A program made the translations under genes and the position numbers. A DNA stretch of 64,000 nucleotides from Vreelandella sp042466685 (GTDB lineage Bacteria; Pseudomonadota; Gammaproteobacteria; Pseudomonadales; Halomonadaceae): assembly GCF_042466685.1 (NCBI RefSeq), contig NZ_CP170448.1, positions 2,170,001 to 2,234,000 on the forward strand, read 5' to 3'. Position 1 is the first letter of the stretch, and every line of letters starts with the position of its first letter. Positions 18,330-27,275 of this stretch are shown here, piece by piece. The notes under the pieces are model-generated. The model did not search any database. It was not told the DNA's origin and saw only the letters and a program-made list of their open reading frames with translations.

Positions 18330-18668
18330 ATGCTAAAAAAAATACTTTCCGGCCTCTTTGGCAGTGATCGCCAGACTGAGTCGGGCGCTACCACCAGCGC
18401 TGCTGAGCCGGTGGAGTACAAAGGCTACGAGATTGTTTCTCAGCCAGACAACCAGAGCGGTCAGTACCGTGTTAGCGGTTGGATTCGTAAGGCTGACACC
18501 AGTGGTGAAACCCTGGAGCATCGATTTGAGCGTTCAGATATGCTCCCAGGGCGAGAGGCCTGCGATACCATGATGGTCACCAAAGCGCAGCGCTATATTG
18601 ATGAAGTGGGTGAGGCGATGTTTGCACCAGACCCGCGCCAGGCAGGCAAGAGCGACCAAAGCGCGTAG
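18330..18668 (+). CDS. HlyU-family protein
   Basis: A 112-residue protein of the HlyU family (Pfam PF10115), recognised from EYKGYEIVSQP, QYRVSGWIRK and the C-terminal ARG/Lys helix TKAQRYIDEVGEAMF. A basic N-terminal helix (MLKKILSGLFG) is followed by a short flexible Ser/Thr-rich stretch. The family is named after the Vibrio HlyU regulator, but these small proteins have no clear DNA-binding domain and their role is uncertain. It follows argG after about 110 bp with a hairpin in between and lies 37 bp ahead of the DUF294 gene on the same strand. Confidence 0.8.
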   Translation: MLKKILSGLFGSDRQTESGATTSAAEPVEYKGYEIVSQPDNQSGQYRVSGWIRKADTSGETLEHRFERSDMLPGREACDTMMVTKAQRYIDEVGEAMFAPDPRQAGKSDQSA

Positions 18669-18705
18669 AGTGCCGCTGCCATAACCTTTCGTGTAGGAGA
18701 GGCGT

Positions 18706-19893
18706 ATGCGTTTAGTACACCAAGCCTCACCCTGGCGCTCTCTATTCCATGAGAATGGAACGCTCAACACTTCGGCGCTTAATGCGCCGTTAGAGACTCT
18801 TTTCTCGAAACGCTTTGCGACATCCTTCTCAGCGCACTCCCCAGCACTCTCTCAAGTACTCCCTCAAGTACTCTCCTCGCCGGGCTCCTCGTTGGCGGAC
18901 GCCTATGCTTGGCAACTGCCGCTGGTGGAAACGTTGGTGCATTATGATCTCCCTGCCTGGCGTATTAGCCAGATTATCAGTGACCACAATGCATTGCTAT
19001 ACCGTCAGGCAGTAGCGCAGTCCCTGGAAGAGATGCAGGCCCAGGGCTGGGGTGCTCCGCCAGTCGACTACTGCGTGCTACTACTAGGTTCTGCCGCGCG
19101 CTTCGAGAGCCTGCTAGGCCCCGACCAGGATAATGCGCTGATTATTGACGATTATCCTGACCACCGCCACGTGGAGATCGACGGCTATTTTCAAGCCTTA
19201 GGTGAGCGGTTTACCCAGCGCCTGCATGAGGCGGGTATACCGCTCTGCCAGGGGCATGTCATGGCGCGCTGGCCGATGTGGCGCAAACGGCTTGGCGAAT
19301 GGCAAGCACAGCTTGAGATATGGAGCGCTGACCGCCAGGTTAAGCGAGTTCAGCAGACCAATATTCTGCTCGATTTTGCCCCGGTAGCCGGTAATCCCGC
19401 GCTTGCTGCGCAGCTGGGTAAGCGTATCGCTTCGATACTTCCCAAAGCGTCACTGTTTATGGATGAAATGATGGTGCTACTGGATGAGCTACCGGTGGCG
19501 CTGGATCGTTTTGGGCGGCTCGCTTCAAGCCCCGGCCTGAACGCCCCCCACGAGCAAGCCATTAATCTTAAGCAGCAAGCTTTGTTGCCCTTGATCAGCG
19601 CTACACGCTTGCTCTGCTTGCGGCACGGGCTGGATGAAATAGCCACTCGTGACCGGTTGATCGCGCTCAGCCATTCAACGAATGCGCTAACGTCGGCTGA
19701 ATCGGTGTTGCTTGTTGCTGCTTTTGAGCGCCTGCAACAGCGCCTATTGGATCAGCAGCGGTATAACAGAGCCCGTGGTCAAGCCGCAGATGGCTGGGTT
19801 GACCTGCGGCGGCTGCGCGAAGATGAGCGTCTACTGCTGAAGTTTGATTTACAGCAGATCCGAGTCTTTGTTCAGCGAGTGAAAAACACCTAG
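18706..19893 (+). CDS. DUF294-type putative nucleotidyltransferase
   Basis: A 395-residue protein with a GlnD-like nucleotidyltransferase core (DUF294, PF03445). The Gly-Ser loop is at residues 128-129 (LLLGSAARFESLL) and the metal-binding Asp pair at 140 and 142 (PDQDNALII). A helical C-terminal DUF294_C domain follows (about 240-390). Many homologues have CBS and cyclic-nucleotide-binding domains in front, but here only a 120-residue helical N-terminus is present. The start has AGGAGAGG before the ATG. The gene converges on the transporter-kinase gene and the two stop codons overlap in a shared CTAG. Homologues often sit beside an epsilon-like exonuclease and SSS-type genes, as here. Substrate unknown. 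Confidence 0.85.
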   Translation: MRLVHQASPWRSLFHENGTLNTSALNAPLETLFSKRFATSFSAHSPALSQVLPQVLSSPGSSLADAYAWQLPLVETLVHYDLPAWRISQIISDHNALLYRQAVAQSLEEMQAQGWGAPPVDYCVLLLGSAARFESLLGPDQDNALIIDDYPDHRHVEIDGYFQALGERFTQRLHEAGIPLCQGHVMARWPMWRKRLGEWQAQLEIWSADRQVKRVQQTNILLDFAPVAGNPALAAQLGKRIASILPKASLFMDEMMVLLDELPVALDRFGRLASSPGLNAPHEQAINLKQQALLPLISATRLLCLRHGLDEIATRDRLIALSHSTNALTSAESVLLVAAFERLQQRLLDQQRYNRARGQAADGWVDLRRLREDERLLLKFDLQQIRVFVQRVKNT

Positions 19894-22655
19894 CACGGAG
19901 CAGAGAGGGCTGCGTCATCTGGCGCGGCGGGGAGTTCCAGCGTTAAACAGGCGCCGCCTAAGGTTTTGGCATCTTCAACCCAGAGCCGCCCTCCCAGGTG
20001 GGCGATAATGCCGCGACTAATCGGTAACCCTAAGCCACTCCCTCTTGGCCGACCTCGTGGAATATCATCGTCCTGCTGTATTTGATGGAATTTTTCAAAT
20101 ACTCGCTCACGCTCCTCTTCGCTAATCCCCGCGCCGTTATCCTCCACACTTAGGCGGAAATGACGGCGATGGCGATAAAGCGTAAGGCGCACTTTGGGCT
20201 GCTCGCGGTCAGCAAATTTACCCGCATTATCAAGCAGGTTAATAATCACCTGCTCCAAGCGGTCATGGTCGCCCACCACCATGGCGGGATCCGCTTCCAA
20301 GCTAATGTCTAACGCAATGCCGCGCTCCTCATGCAGATGCGCAATGGCGTCGATGCTGTGCCGTGCCAGATCGGCAAGGTCGAGGGGCACGGGGTTTAGC
20401 GTTAAACGACCACTCTCAAGGCGGGCGAGATCCAGGATCTCTTCGATTAAGCGTGACAGCCGCTGGCTTTCATGGACGATAACACCTAGAAAGTGCTGGC
20501 GCTTTTCGTCGGGTAGTTGTCCGCTATCGCGCAGAATTTCTGCAAAGGCGCGGATGGAGGTGAGGGGCGTGCGAAGTTCGTGGCTGACCATGGCCACAAA
20601 CTCATCTTTCAAGCGATCCAGCTCGCGTAGCCGCTCATTGGCGCTACGCAACTCTTCGCCGATTTGTACCAACTCCTGGGACTTCTGCTCCAAGCGGCGG
20701 TTGTACTCCAGCGTTTGTGAGGTGGTGTCCAAAATGCTCAGAATTGACTCAATATCCAGTGCTTCACCGCGTACCACCGAGTTGATGAGCACTCGTGCTG
20801 AGGAGCTGCCCAGCGCGCCTGCCAGTGCCTGTTCGGCGCGGGTAATTAGCTCGGCGGTGGCGGGCTCATCCGCTGCATAGGTACTTTTGCTACCGCTATG
20901 ACTAAACACGCGGCGGGTGGTCTGGGCACCCAAATAGCGAACAAGCAGCTCTTTGAGTGCCCCCTGGGTAGTTTGTCCGCGCCACAGTGACGAAGATAGT
21001 GAACTGGTTTGCAGGTTAGGGTGCATCGCTTCGGTGAATAGCGCTGCCTGGGTTTGCTCAAGGGGCGTAGGGCGGGTAAACAGCGATACAACCACCAACA
21101 GCCCCACATTCGCCAGCATGCTCCAGAGCAGAGAATGGGTATAAATATCCCAGTTCTCCAGGCCGAACAAACCATAGGGCATCAGCCATCCGATACCCCA
21201 TGGCCCCTCGGTGAGCAGTGAAACATCTAGCCAGCCGGACTGCGCAAACCCAGGTAGCAGTAGGGTATAACACCAGGTCAAGAACCCGGCGATTAAGCCA
21301 ACAGTGGCGCCTTGGCGAGTAGCTCCGCGCCAATACAGGCCAATCAACAGCGCCGGAGCGAACTGAGCCGCCCCGGCAAAGGAGACCAGCCCAATCGTCA
21401 CTAAACTATAGGAGTCACCAATCAGCGCATGGTAGAGATAGCCAAGCAGCAGGATCAGCACGATAGCGATGCGGCGAATACCCAAGAGCCAACCGGCAAG
21501 CTCTCCTTTGGTGCTTAGGTGCAGACGCCGTGAACGCAGCAGCAGGGGCATCACTAACTGATTACTTACCATGGTGGAGAGCGCGATGGTCTCGACAATC
21601 ACCATACCTGTCGCCGCAGACAAACCACCAATAAATACCAGTAGCGGCAACCCTTCCAAACCGGCGGAGAGCGGCAGCGTCAGCACGAAGCTGTCCGGGT
21701 CGCCCGCGCTTACACCAAGCAGCAGGCCTGCCAGGGCAATGGGAATAACGAACAGATTAATCAGCAGCATGTAGAGGGGGAAAAGCCAGCTCGCCCGCGT
21801 TAAATGCTGCTCATCGACATTCTCTACCACCAATACCTGGAACTGCCGGGGCAGGGTTAAAAAGGCCAGAAAGGCTAGCACTAGCATGCCCACCCAACCT
21901 GTGACGCCACCAGGCACACGATCCAATCGCATGCTATCGACAAGGGCGGGCGTGGCCGCTACCTGTTCAAACAGCGCGGCGGGGCCTTCAAACATCACAA
22001 ATACGACAAAGACCCCAACGGCCATAAAGGCCACCAGTTTGACTATCGATTCCACCGCAATGGCCGCCACCATGCCTTCATGGCGCTCGCTAGCATCCAG
22101 GTGGCGGGTACCAAACAGAATAATAAATACCGCCAACACCAGAGCCACCCAGAGGGATTTATCCATCCAGAAGTGTTCATCCACCAAGGTGGTGTCGGCT
22201 GCGCGGGGATAATTGATCAGTACTGCATGGCTAACGGTAATGGCTTTTAACTGCAGAGCAATATAGGGGGTGATGCTAATGAGCGCCATCAGCGCCACCA
22301 GGGCACCTAAACTGGTGCTTTTGCCGTAGCGGGCGCTGATAAAGTCGGCAATGGAGGTGATCCGTTGCCGTGCGGCGATGCGCACCATCTTGCGGATGAC
22401 AAAGGGAGCCAACAGCATCGCAAGCGTCGGCCCCAGGTAGATGAGTAAAAAGCTGGGGCCATACTCAGCGGCGCGCCCGACGCTGCCGTAGAAGGTCCAG
22501 GCCGTGCAGTAAACGGCGATAGAGAGGGCATAGACCGTTGGCGAGCCAATGATGGAACGACCCTGCTCCGCGCGTCGGTCGCCCCAGGCGGCGACCACAA
22601 ACAGCAGCGCCAGATAGCCAAAGGCGGTGCAGAGGATAATCGCCTCACTACGCAT
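19890..22655 (-). CDS. Transporter-linked sensor histidine kinase (CbrA/CrbS type)
   Basis: A 921-residue inner-membrane protein. Residues ~1-490 form a sodium/solute-symporter (SLC5) domain with about 13 helices. A STAC-like linker (about 510-640) follows, then a coiled coil, a HisKA domain with His692 in MVSHELRTPLTSIRAF and an ATPase domain with NLLDNAGKFAD, DNGAGI and GSGLGLPIS. Relatives CbrA and CrbS/MxtR control carbon-source and acetate use. The ATG at 22655 lies two bases after the stop of the upstream small gene. An earlier start at 22688 would overlap it and is less likely. The partner is probably the single-domain regulator at 24924-25298. The ligand is unknown. Confidence 0.92.
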   Translation of the reverse strand: MRSEAIILCTAFGYLALLFVVAAWGDRRAEQGRSIIGSPTVYALSIAVYCTAWTFYGSVGRAAEYGPSFLLIYLGPTLAMLLAPFVIRKMVRIAARQRITSIADFISARYGKSTSLGALVALMALISITPYIALQLKAITVSHAVLINYPRAADTTLVDEHFWMDKSLWVALVLAVFIILFGTRHLDASERHEGMVAAIAVESIVKLVAFMAVGVFVVFVMFEGPAALFEQVAATPALVDSMRLDRVPGGVTGWVGMLVLAFLAFLTLPRQFQVLVVENVDEQHLTRASWLFPLYMLLINLFVIPIALAGLLLGVSAGDPDSFVLTLPLSAGLEGLPLLVFIGGLSAATGMVIVETIALSTMVSNQLVMPLLLRSRRLHLSTKGELAGWLLGIRRIAIVLILLLGYLYHALIGDSYSLVTIGLVSFAGAAQFAPALLIGLYWRGATRQGATVGLIAGFLTWCYTLLLPGFAQSGWLDVSLLTEGPWGIGWLMPYGLFGLENWDIYTHSLLWSMLANVGLLVVVSLFTRPTPLEQTQAALFTEAMHPNLQTSSLSSSLWRGQTTQGALKELLVRYLGAQTTRRVFSHSGSKSTYAADEPATAELITRAEQALAGALGSSSARVLINSVVRGEALDIESILSILDTTSQTLEYNRRLEQKSQELVQIGEELRSANERLRELDRLKDEFVAMVSHELRTPLTSIRAFAEILRDSGQLPDEKRQHFLGVIVHESQRLSRLIEEILDLARLESGRLTLNPVPLDLADLARHSIDAIAHLHEERGIALDISLEADPAMVVGDHDRLEQVIINLLDNAGKFADREQPKVRLTLYRHRRHFRLSVEDNGAGISEEERERVFEKFHQIQQDDDIPRGRPRGSGLGLPISRGIIAHLGGRLWVEDAKTLGGACLTLELPAAPDDAALSAPC

Positions 22656-22657
22656 GG

Positions 22658-22867
22658 CTAACGGCCCGCACGCTGTTCCATCAGCCAAGCGGTCAACCCA
22701 ATGACCACTGCCCAGGCGATAAATAGATAGAGGGGAAGCCAGCCCACGCTAACGGTGGGGAGGCGATCGACCACGATAATCAGCGGCGGGCAGAAGAGTA
22801 GCAGGGCAATCGCCACCAGGGCGACTAGGCGCTCTATTTGACGTGATTTCATAACGAACGGTTTCAT
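22658..22867 (-). CDS. Small two-helix membrane protein (CbrX-like position)
   Basis: A 69-residue protein with two predicted membrane helices (about residues 15-32 and 42-60) and basic ends. Its ATG shares one base with the stop of the exonuclease fusion (TGATG), and its stop is two bases before the kinase start, so it is translationally coupled on both sides. Pseudomonads encode a small membrane protein, CbrX, directly before cbrA. Position and topology agree, but sequence homology was not tested. It may assist folding or signalling of the transporter-kinase. A second ATG five codons in (22852) is an alternative start. Confidence 0.8.
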   Translation of the reverse strand: MKPFVMKSRQIERLVALVAIALLLFCPPLIIVVDRLPTVSVGWLPLYLFIAWAVVIGLTAWLMEQRAGR

Positions 22868-24927
22868 CAGGCACTGGCATCCTGTCGGTCGAAGGCGTTG
22901 GCTTGCAGCGCCAGCAGTTGCTCAAGTGTATCGACTCCACGGGCTTCCAGGCGTGGCAGCAGGGCTAACCATAGCTCGGCGGTGACGCGGGCATCGCCTA
23001 ACGCAGTGTGGCGGGTGCCGGGTGGAAAAGCCAGGTCATAGCGCTGGGCCAAGCTATCCAGATCATGCCCATCGAGTGCTTCGTCCAGTGCCCGTGAAAT
23101 CAGCAGGGTGTCGATGATGGGGATATCGAAGGCGACCCCCTTGTGGCTGATGGCGAGCAGATCAAAGGCAGCGTTATGGGCAAGCAGTACCGCTTCACCG
23201 ACATAATCACGAAAGCGGGTAAGCACGATATCCAGCGGCGGCGCGCCAATCACGTCGGCATCGGTCAGCCCGTGAATCGCGGTGCTTGCAGGCGGGATCG
23301 GCCGCTGGGGATCCACTTTTTGATCGAAAACCTCGCTGGCCAATAAACGCGCGTTGACCACGCGGCAGGCGCCAAGACTGATTACCGTGTCGCCACGGCG
23401 CAGCTCAAGCCCTGTTGTTTCTGTATCAAAAGCGACGATTTCCAGGCTGCGCAGCGTTCGGCAGGCCAGCGCTTCATCTGGTGGGGGCAGGTCGGCAATA
23501 CCAAAGTCATGGAACTCAGGACGCGGCGGAGCGGTTTCGCGAGGGGCGCCGACGCGTTCCATGGCAGGCAGGGGAAGTCTTAGGCGTGAATAAATGCCAT
23601 TATCGTCGGCCAAGCTCCAGATGTCGCTGGCGTGTTGGCGTAGCACATCGGCGACGCTGGGCGTCAACGGCAGTGAGTTGAGCGGCTGCTGGCGCCACTC
23701 CCCCAGTTCATGCTCGGGGATCGCCTTGCCACGCCAAATAAGGTCTAGGTAGACGCGTTTGTTACCCAGGCATATCTCACCTTCAAAGCCACTGTCAGGA
23801 AGGTGGGCATTGAGGTGTTTGACCAGTGAGTCAAACAGCGCGATCAACGCAGGGGCGTCGCCTTTAAACCAAGCGGGCATGCCCACCGGGGTGATTAAGC
23901 GGTGCTCCGGGTCAAGACGCTCGTCCAGCGCTTGCCAGAAGTCGTTTGACCACATGGGCGTTAAGCGCTCGCCCTGGTGTTGCATATCGTCGAGCAATTG
24001 GCCGATTTTAGCCACGTTGTCGCCGAGTGTAGCGCCTTCTTCTTGGATAACCCGCTCAAAACGCTGGCGCAAAGCAGACGTGCTGGCATCATTTTGATTG
24101 CGCAGTTGAATCAATGCATCGGCGGCGCTGGTCAGGCTGGCGGTATGCTGACGCAGCGGTGTCAGCATATCGGCCAATTCCGCCCTAACGCCCATTTCAC
24201 TCGACCAGGAGGCGGTGGCATCACTAAAGGTCAGCAGTGTTTCGCCATCGCTACCCGGCACGCGGCGCAAAATCACCTTGAGCCAGCGGTCATCGCAGGG
24301 CGCTAGTAGCTCTCTTGGGGAGCCGTCGTTGGGCAGTTGGCTTAGCATTTGCTGTAAGCTCGCCACCGGTAGCAGCGCCTCCAGGCGTTTGCCCAGTCCC
24401 AGTCCTGTATTACTCTCGAAAAAGTCCTCTGCCGCCTGGTTGAACAGCATAAGACGGCGGTGGTGATCGCACAGTAGCAGCGGTGTTTCAAGCACTTGCA
24501 GCAGCGTTTCCAACTCTTGGCGAATGCGTGCCGCGCTGCGGGCGCCGTCAGCGTGGGCGGTGGCTAAACGGCTACGATCCGAACGCCAGCTTTCGCGTAC
24601 ACGGCGTAGGTCGGGCCCCAGTCCTTTGAGCCAGCCTTCAGGTGGGTGTTCGTCCCGGGCATCAGGATTGGCGACTAAGCGCGCTAGCTGCACCTGTAAA
24701 TGGCGCAGTGGAGTAAACAGCATGCGCTCAAGCACCAAACCGACTAAAAAAATCGTTGCTCCACCGGAGAAGCTGCCTACCCAGAGGGCGATGCGGGTTA
24801 CCCCGGTGGGGGCGAGCTGGGCGTCCAACCAGGCGGCAAAAATGGCCCCACCCAACACACTGATGCCGCTGAGCAGCAGCCAGAGACCAATCAGGCGCTG
24901 ACGTTTGGGCAGCCCGCCTCGCGTCAT
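22867..24927 (-). CDS. Membrane-anchored PAS / kinase-like / DEDDh exonuclease fusion
   Basis: A 686-residue protein. Two N-terminal membrane helices (about 11-33 and 46-66) precede a HAMP-like and coiled segment, a PAS-like domain (about 140-245), a region resembling a degenerate histidine-kinase core (about 248-455, no phospho-accepting His-Glu pair and no Gly-rich ATP boxes), a Pro-rich linker and a complete DNA polymerase III epsilon-like exonuclease (about 495-670). The exonuclease has Asp501, Glu503 (FDTETTGLEL), Asp589 (HNAAFDLL), His640 and Asp645 (RHTALGDARVTAELW). All five DEDDh residues are present, so nuclease activity is likely. Its start overlaps the response regulator stop (ATGA). 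The substrate, RNA or DNA, cannot be told from the sequence. Confidence 0.88.
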   Translation of the reverse strand: MTRGGLPKRQRLIGLWLLLSGISVLGGAIFAAWLDAQLAPTGVTRIALWVGSFSGGATIFLVGLVLERMLFTPLRHLQVQLARLVANPDARDEHPPEGWLKGLGPDLRRVRESWRSDRSRLATAHADGARSAARIRQELETLLQVLETPLLLCDHHRRLMLFNQAAEDFFESNTGLGLGKRLEALLPVASLQQMLSQLPNDGSPRELLAPCDDRWLKVILRRVPGSDGETLLTFSDATASWSSEMGVRAELADMLTPLRQHTASLTSAADALIQLRNQNDASTSALRQRFERVIQEEGATLGDNVAKIGQLLDDMQHQGERLTPMWSNDFWQALDERLDPEHRLITPVGMPAWFKGDAPALIALFDSLVKHLNAHLPDSGFEGEICLGNKRVYLDLIWRGKAIPEHELGEWRQQPLNSLPLTPSVADVLRQHASDIWSLADDNGIYSRLRLPLPAMERVGAPRETAPPRPEFHDFGIADLPPPDEALACRTLRSLEIVAFDTETTGLELRRGDTVISLGACRVVNARLLASEVFDQKVDPQRPIPPASTAIHGLTDADVIGAPPLDIVLTRFRDYVGEAVLLAHNAAFDLLAISHKGVAFDIPIIDTLLISRALDEALDGHDLDSLAQRYDLAFPPGTRHTALGDARVTAELWLALLPRLEARGVDTLEQLLALQANAFDRQDASA

Positions 24928-25298
24928 GGCTGCTCCTCACTGAGTAGTGCTTTGACTTTTTCCACTAGCGACTGGGTAGAGAAGGGCTTGGTGATGTAAT
25001 CATCGGCGCCCAGCGCCATGCCTTTTTCCCTCTCTACATCACGCCCGTGAGCGGTCAGCATGATAATCGGCAGTTGAGCGGTGGCTGCTTCGCTGCGCAG
25101 CCGCTCCAGCACGTCAAAACCGCTCATTCCCGGCAGGCTAATATCCAGCAGCAGTAAATCGGGCTGGCTCTCATTCACTCTTGCCAGTGCCTGTTCACCA
25201 TCTTCGGCAGTGACGACCTCAAACCCCGCTTGCTCCATCAGGAATTCCAGCGACAAAACAATGTTGGGTTCGTCATCGACAACGAGCACTTTAGCCAT
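24924..25298 (-). CDS. Single-domain response regulator
   Basis: A 124-residue CheY-like receiver with no output domain. The acidic pocket is VVDDE (Asp8-Asp9), the phospho-acceptor is Asp52 in LLLLDISLPGMSG, the switch Thr is Thr82, and Lys104 is in YITKPF. It is first in a four-gene overlapping operon that ends with the transporter-kinase, so that kinase is the natural phosphodonor. Without a DNA-binding domain it must act by contacting another protein, possibly the kinase-like part of the adjacent exonuclease fusion. It is divergent from the glycosyltransferase gene. Confidence 0.93.
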   Translation of the reverse strand: MAKVLVVDDEPNIVLSLEFLMEQAGFEVVTAEDGEQALARVNESQPDLLLLDISLPGMSGFDVLERLRSEAATAQLPIIMLTAHGRDVEREKGMALGADDYITKPFSTQSLVEKVKALLSEEQP

Positions 25299-25496
25299 GG
25301 AGCTCTCCCGCTTTTATTTGTTTTAACATTGCCTGGAGTCTAGTTAGATCTTACAGGTCAGCCAAGACGACCTTGGCCGAATGCAGGTAAGAGAATGGAG
25401 CAATTACAAAAGAGCTCTCTTACGCGTTTTGCTACACTGCACGCCTCTTTGCCATGGCTTGATGGCCTCCCACTGATCTGCTTACTAAGGCTGACA

Positions 25497-26570
25497 ATGC
25501 GCGTACTCCTGTTATCCGCCTACGAAGCGGTGAGTCATCGCTATTGGGCACACAGTTTGATGGCTCAGCTCGATGAGTTTTCGTGGACGCTGTTGAGCCT
25601 GCCGCCACGCCATTTTGCTTGGCGTATTCGCGGTAACCCACTGAGCTGGATGTTAAAAGAGCATGACACTCTCAGTCAGTCATTTGATGTGGTGTTAGCG
25701 ACCTCGATGGTGGATCTGGCAACCCTGGTAGGACTGTTTCCGCATCTTGGCCGGGCAAAAAAGGTCGTCTACTTTCACGAAAACCAGTTTGCCTATCCGG
25801 AATCGAGCGATCAGGTGTCTCAGGTAGAGGCCAAGATGGTCAATCTCTATGCGGCGCTGGCGGCGGATTCAGTGGTGTTTAACAGCGCCTATAACCGCGA
25901 CTCTCTTATTGATGGTGCGCGGGCCTTTCTGAAAAAAATGCCGGAAAATCTCCCGGTAGCTAAGCCGCTGGAGGCGCTGCGTGTGCGGGCGCTGGTTTTA
26001 CCTGTGCCCATTGCTGACAGCTCTGAACGTCTCCCGCAAGCGGCTGTTCACAAGAGAGTGCCACACAGAATTGTCTGGAACCATCGCTGGGAGTATGACA
26101 AGAATCCCGACGACTTCTTTGCCGTGCTGTTTGCATTAAGCGATGCCGGGGCGGCCTTTGAGCTGGCAGTACTGGGCCAGCGTTTCCGGCAAACCCCCGC
26201 TATTTTTGCCGAGGCGGAGCAGCGCTTAGCCCCTCATATTGTGGCGTGGGGCCCGCAGCCGGAGGAGGCGTATCGGGCGTTGCTGGATAGCGCGGGCATT
26301 GTGGTCTCGACTACCTGGCATGAGTTTCAGGGGTTGGCGATTATGGAGGCGGCCCAGCGCGGGGCGCTGCCTCTGGTGCCTGATCGGCTCTGCTTTCCCG
26401 CTCTTTATCCGCCCGCCTATCGCTACGACGGCACGCGGCAAGGGCTTTACGACCGACTCACTGCTTGGCTTACCGATCCGGCTAGCCGTCCAGAAACTCT
26501 CGATACCTCCGCATGGGAGTGGCCCGCCTGGCGTAGGGCTTATCGACAATTGCTGATGGATTCAGCTTGA
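25497..26570 (+). CDS. tRNA-queuosine mannosyltransferase-like glycosyltransferase (DUF3524)
   Basis: A 357-residue protein with an N-terminal DUF3524 domain (MRVLLLSAYEAVSHRYW…, then VVYFHENQFAYP) and a C-terminal GT4-type Rossmann domain (VWNHRWEYDKNPDDFF, STTWHEFQGLAIMEA). The human member of this family, GTDC1/QTMAN, adds mannose to queuosine in tRNA-Asp. Bacterial relatives are annotated by this homology, and their substrate is not settled. The ATG at 25497 has AAGG six bases upstream. An in-frame ATG at 25395 would add 34 residues without family support. Cytosolic; no signal peptide. Confidence 0.85.
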   Translation: MRVLLLSAYEAVSHRYWAHSLMAQLDEFSWTLLSLPPRHFAWRIRGNPLSWMLKEHDTLSQSFDVVLATSMVDLATLVGLFPHLGRAKKVVYFHENQFAYPESSDQVSQVEAKMVNLYAALAADSVVFNSAYNRDSLIDGARAFLKKMPENLPVAKPLEALRVRALVLPVPIADSSERLPQAAVHKRVPHRIVWNHRWEYDKNPDDFFAVLFALSDAGAAFELAVLGQRFRQTPAIFAEAEQRLAPHIVAWGPQPEEAYRALLDSAGIVVSTTWHEFQGLAIMEAAQRGALPLVPDRLCFPALYPPAYRYDGTRQGLYDRLTAWLTDPASRPETLDTSAWEWPAWRRAYRQLLMDSA

Positions 26571-26592
26571 GGGCCTGGGCTTTCGTTAGCCG

Positions 26593-27231
26593 CTAAGCAA
26601 TCTCAGTTTTGTCTTTAAACTCGCACAGATCCTCGATAATACAGCTACCGCAGCGAGGCTTGCGCGCGATGCAGGTGTAGCGGCCGTGAAGAATCAACCA
26701 GTGGTGAGCATCGTGAAGAAATCCTTTTGGCACATGGCGCAGTAGTTTTTGCTCCACCTCAACGACATTTTTGCCTTTAGCGATGCCGGTGCGGTTGGAG
26801 ACCCGGAAAATATGCGTATCCACCGCCATGGTGGGTTGACCAAAGGCGGTATTGAGAATCACATTGGCGGTTTTACGGCCAACGCCAGGCAGGGCCTCCA
26901 AGGCTTCGCGGGTATTGGGCACTTCGCCGCCGTGCTGGTTGACCAGGATGTGGCAGGTTTTCATCAAGTTTTCGGCTTTGGTGTTATACAAGCCGATGGT
27001 TTTGATGTGCGTTTTTAGTTCATCGATACCTATATCGATGATCCCTTGGGGGGTGTTGGCGACGGGATAGAGTCGCGCCGTGGCTTTATTTACCCCCACA
27101 TCGGTGGCTTGTGCAGAAAGCAGCACGGCGGCAAGCAGCTCAAACGGCGTGCTCCAATTTAGCTCGGTAGTCGGATGGGGATTTTCCGCCTGGAGGCGAG
27201 TAAAAATTTCATGACGCTTTTGGGCATTCAT
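26593..27231 (-). CDS. nth: Endonuclease III
   Basis: A bifunctional DNA glycosylase/AP lyase that removes oxidised pyrimidines. The 212-residue protein has the helix-hairpin-helix LEALPGVGRKTANVI with catalytic Lys120, the catalytic Asp138 (VDTHIFRVSNR) and the C-terminal [4Fe-4S] ligands Cys187, Cys194, Cys197 and Cys203. It follows rsxE by 44 bp on the same strand, the common gammaproteobacterial rsx-nth arrangement, so it is probably the last gene of that operon. Confidence 0.97.
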   Translation of the reverse strand: MNAQKRHEIFTRLQAENPHPTTELNWSTPFELLAAVLLSAQATDVGVNKATARLYPVANTPQGIIDIGIDELKTHIKTIGLYNTKAENLMKTCHILVNQHGGEVPNTREALEALPGVGRKTANVILNTAFGQPTMAVDTHIFRVSNRTGIAKGKNVVEVEQKLLRHVPKGFLHDAHHWLILHGRYTCIARKPRCGSCIIEDLCEFKDKTEIA

Positions 27232-27275
27232 GGCGGGTCTCTTTATGGATACAAGCGATTGTTTACGTGTGCCGT

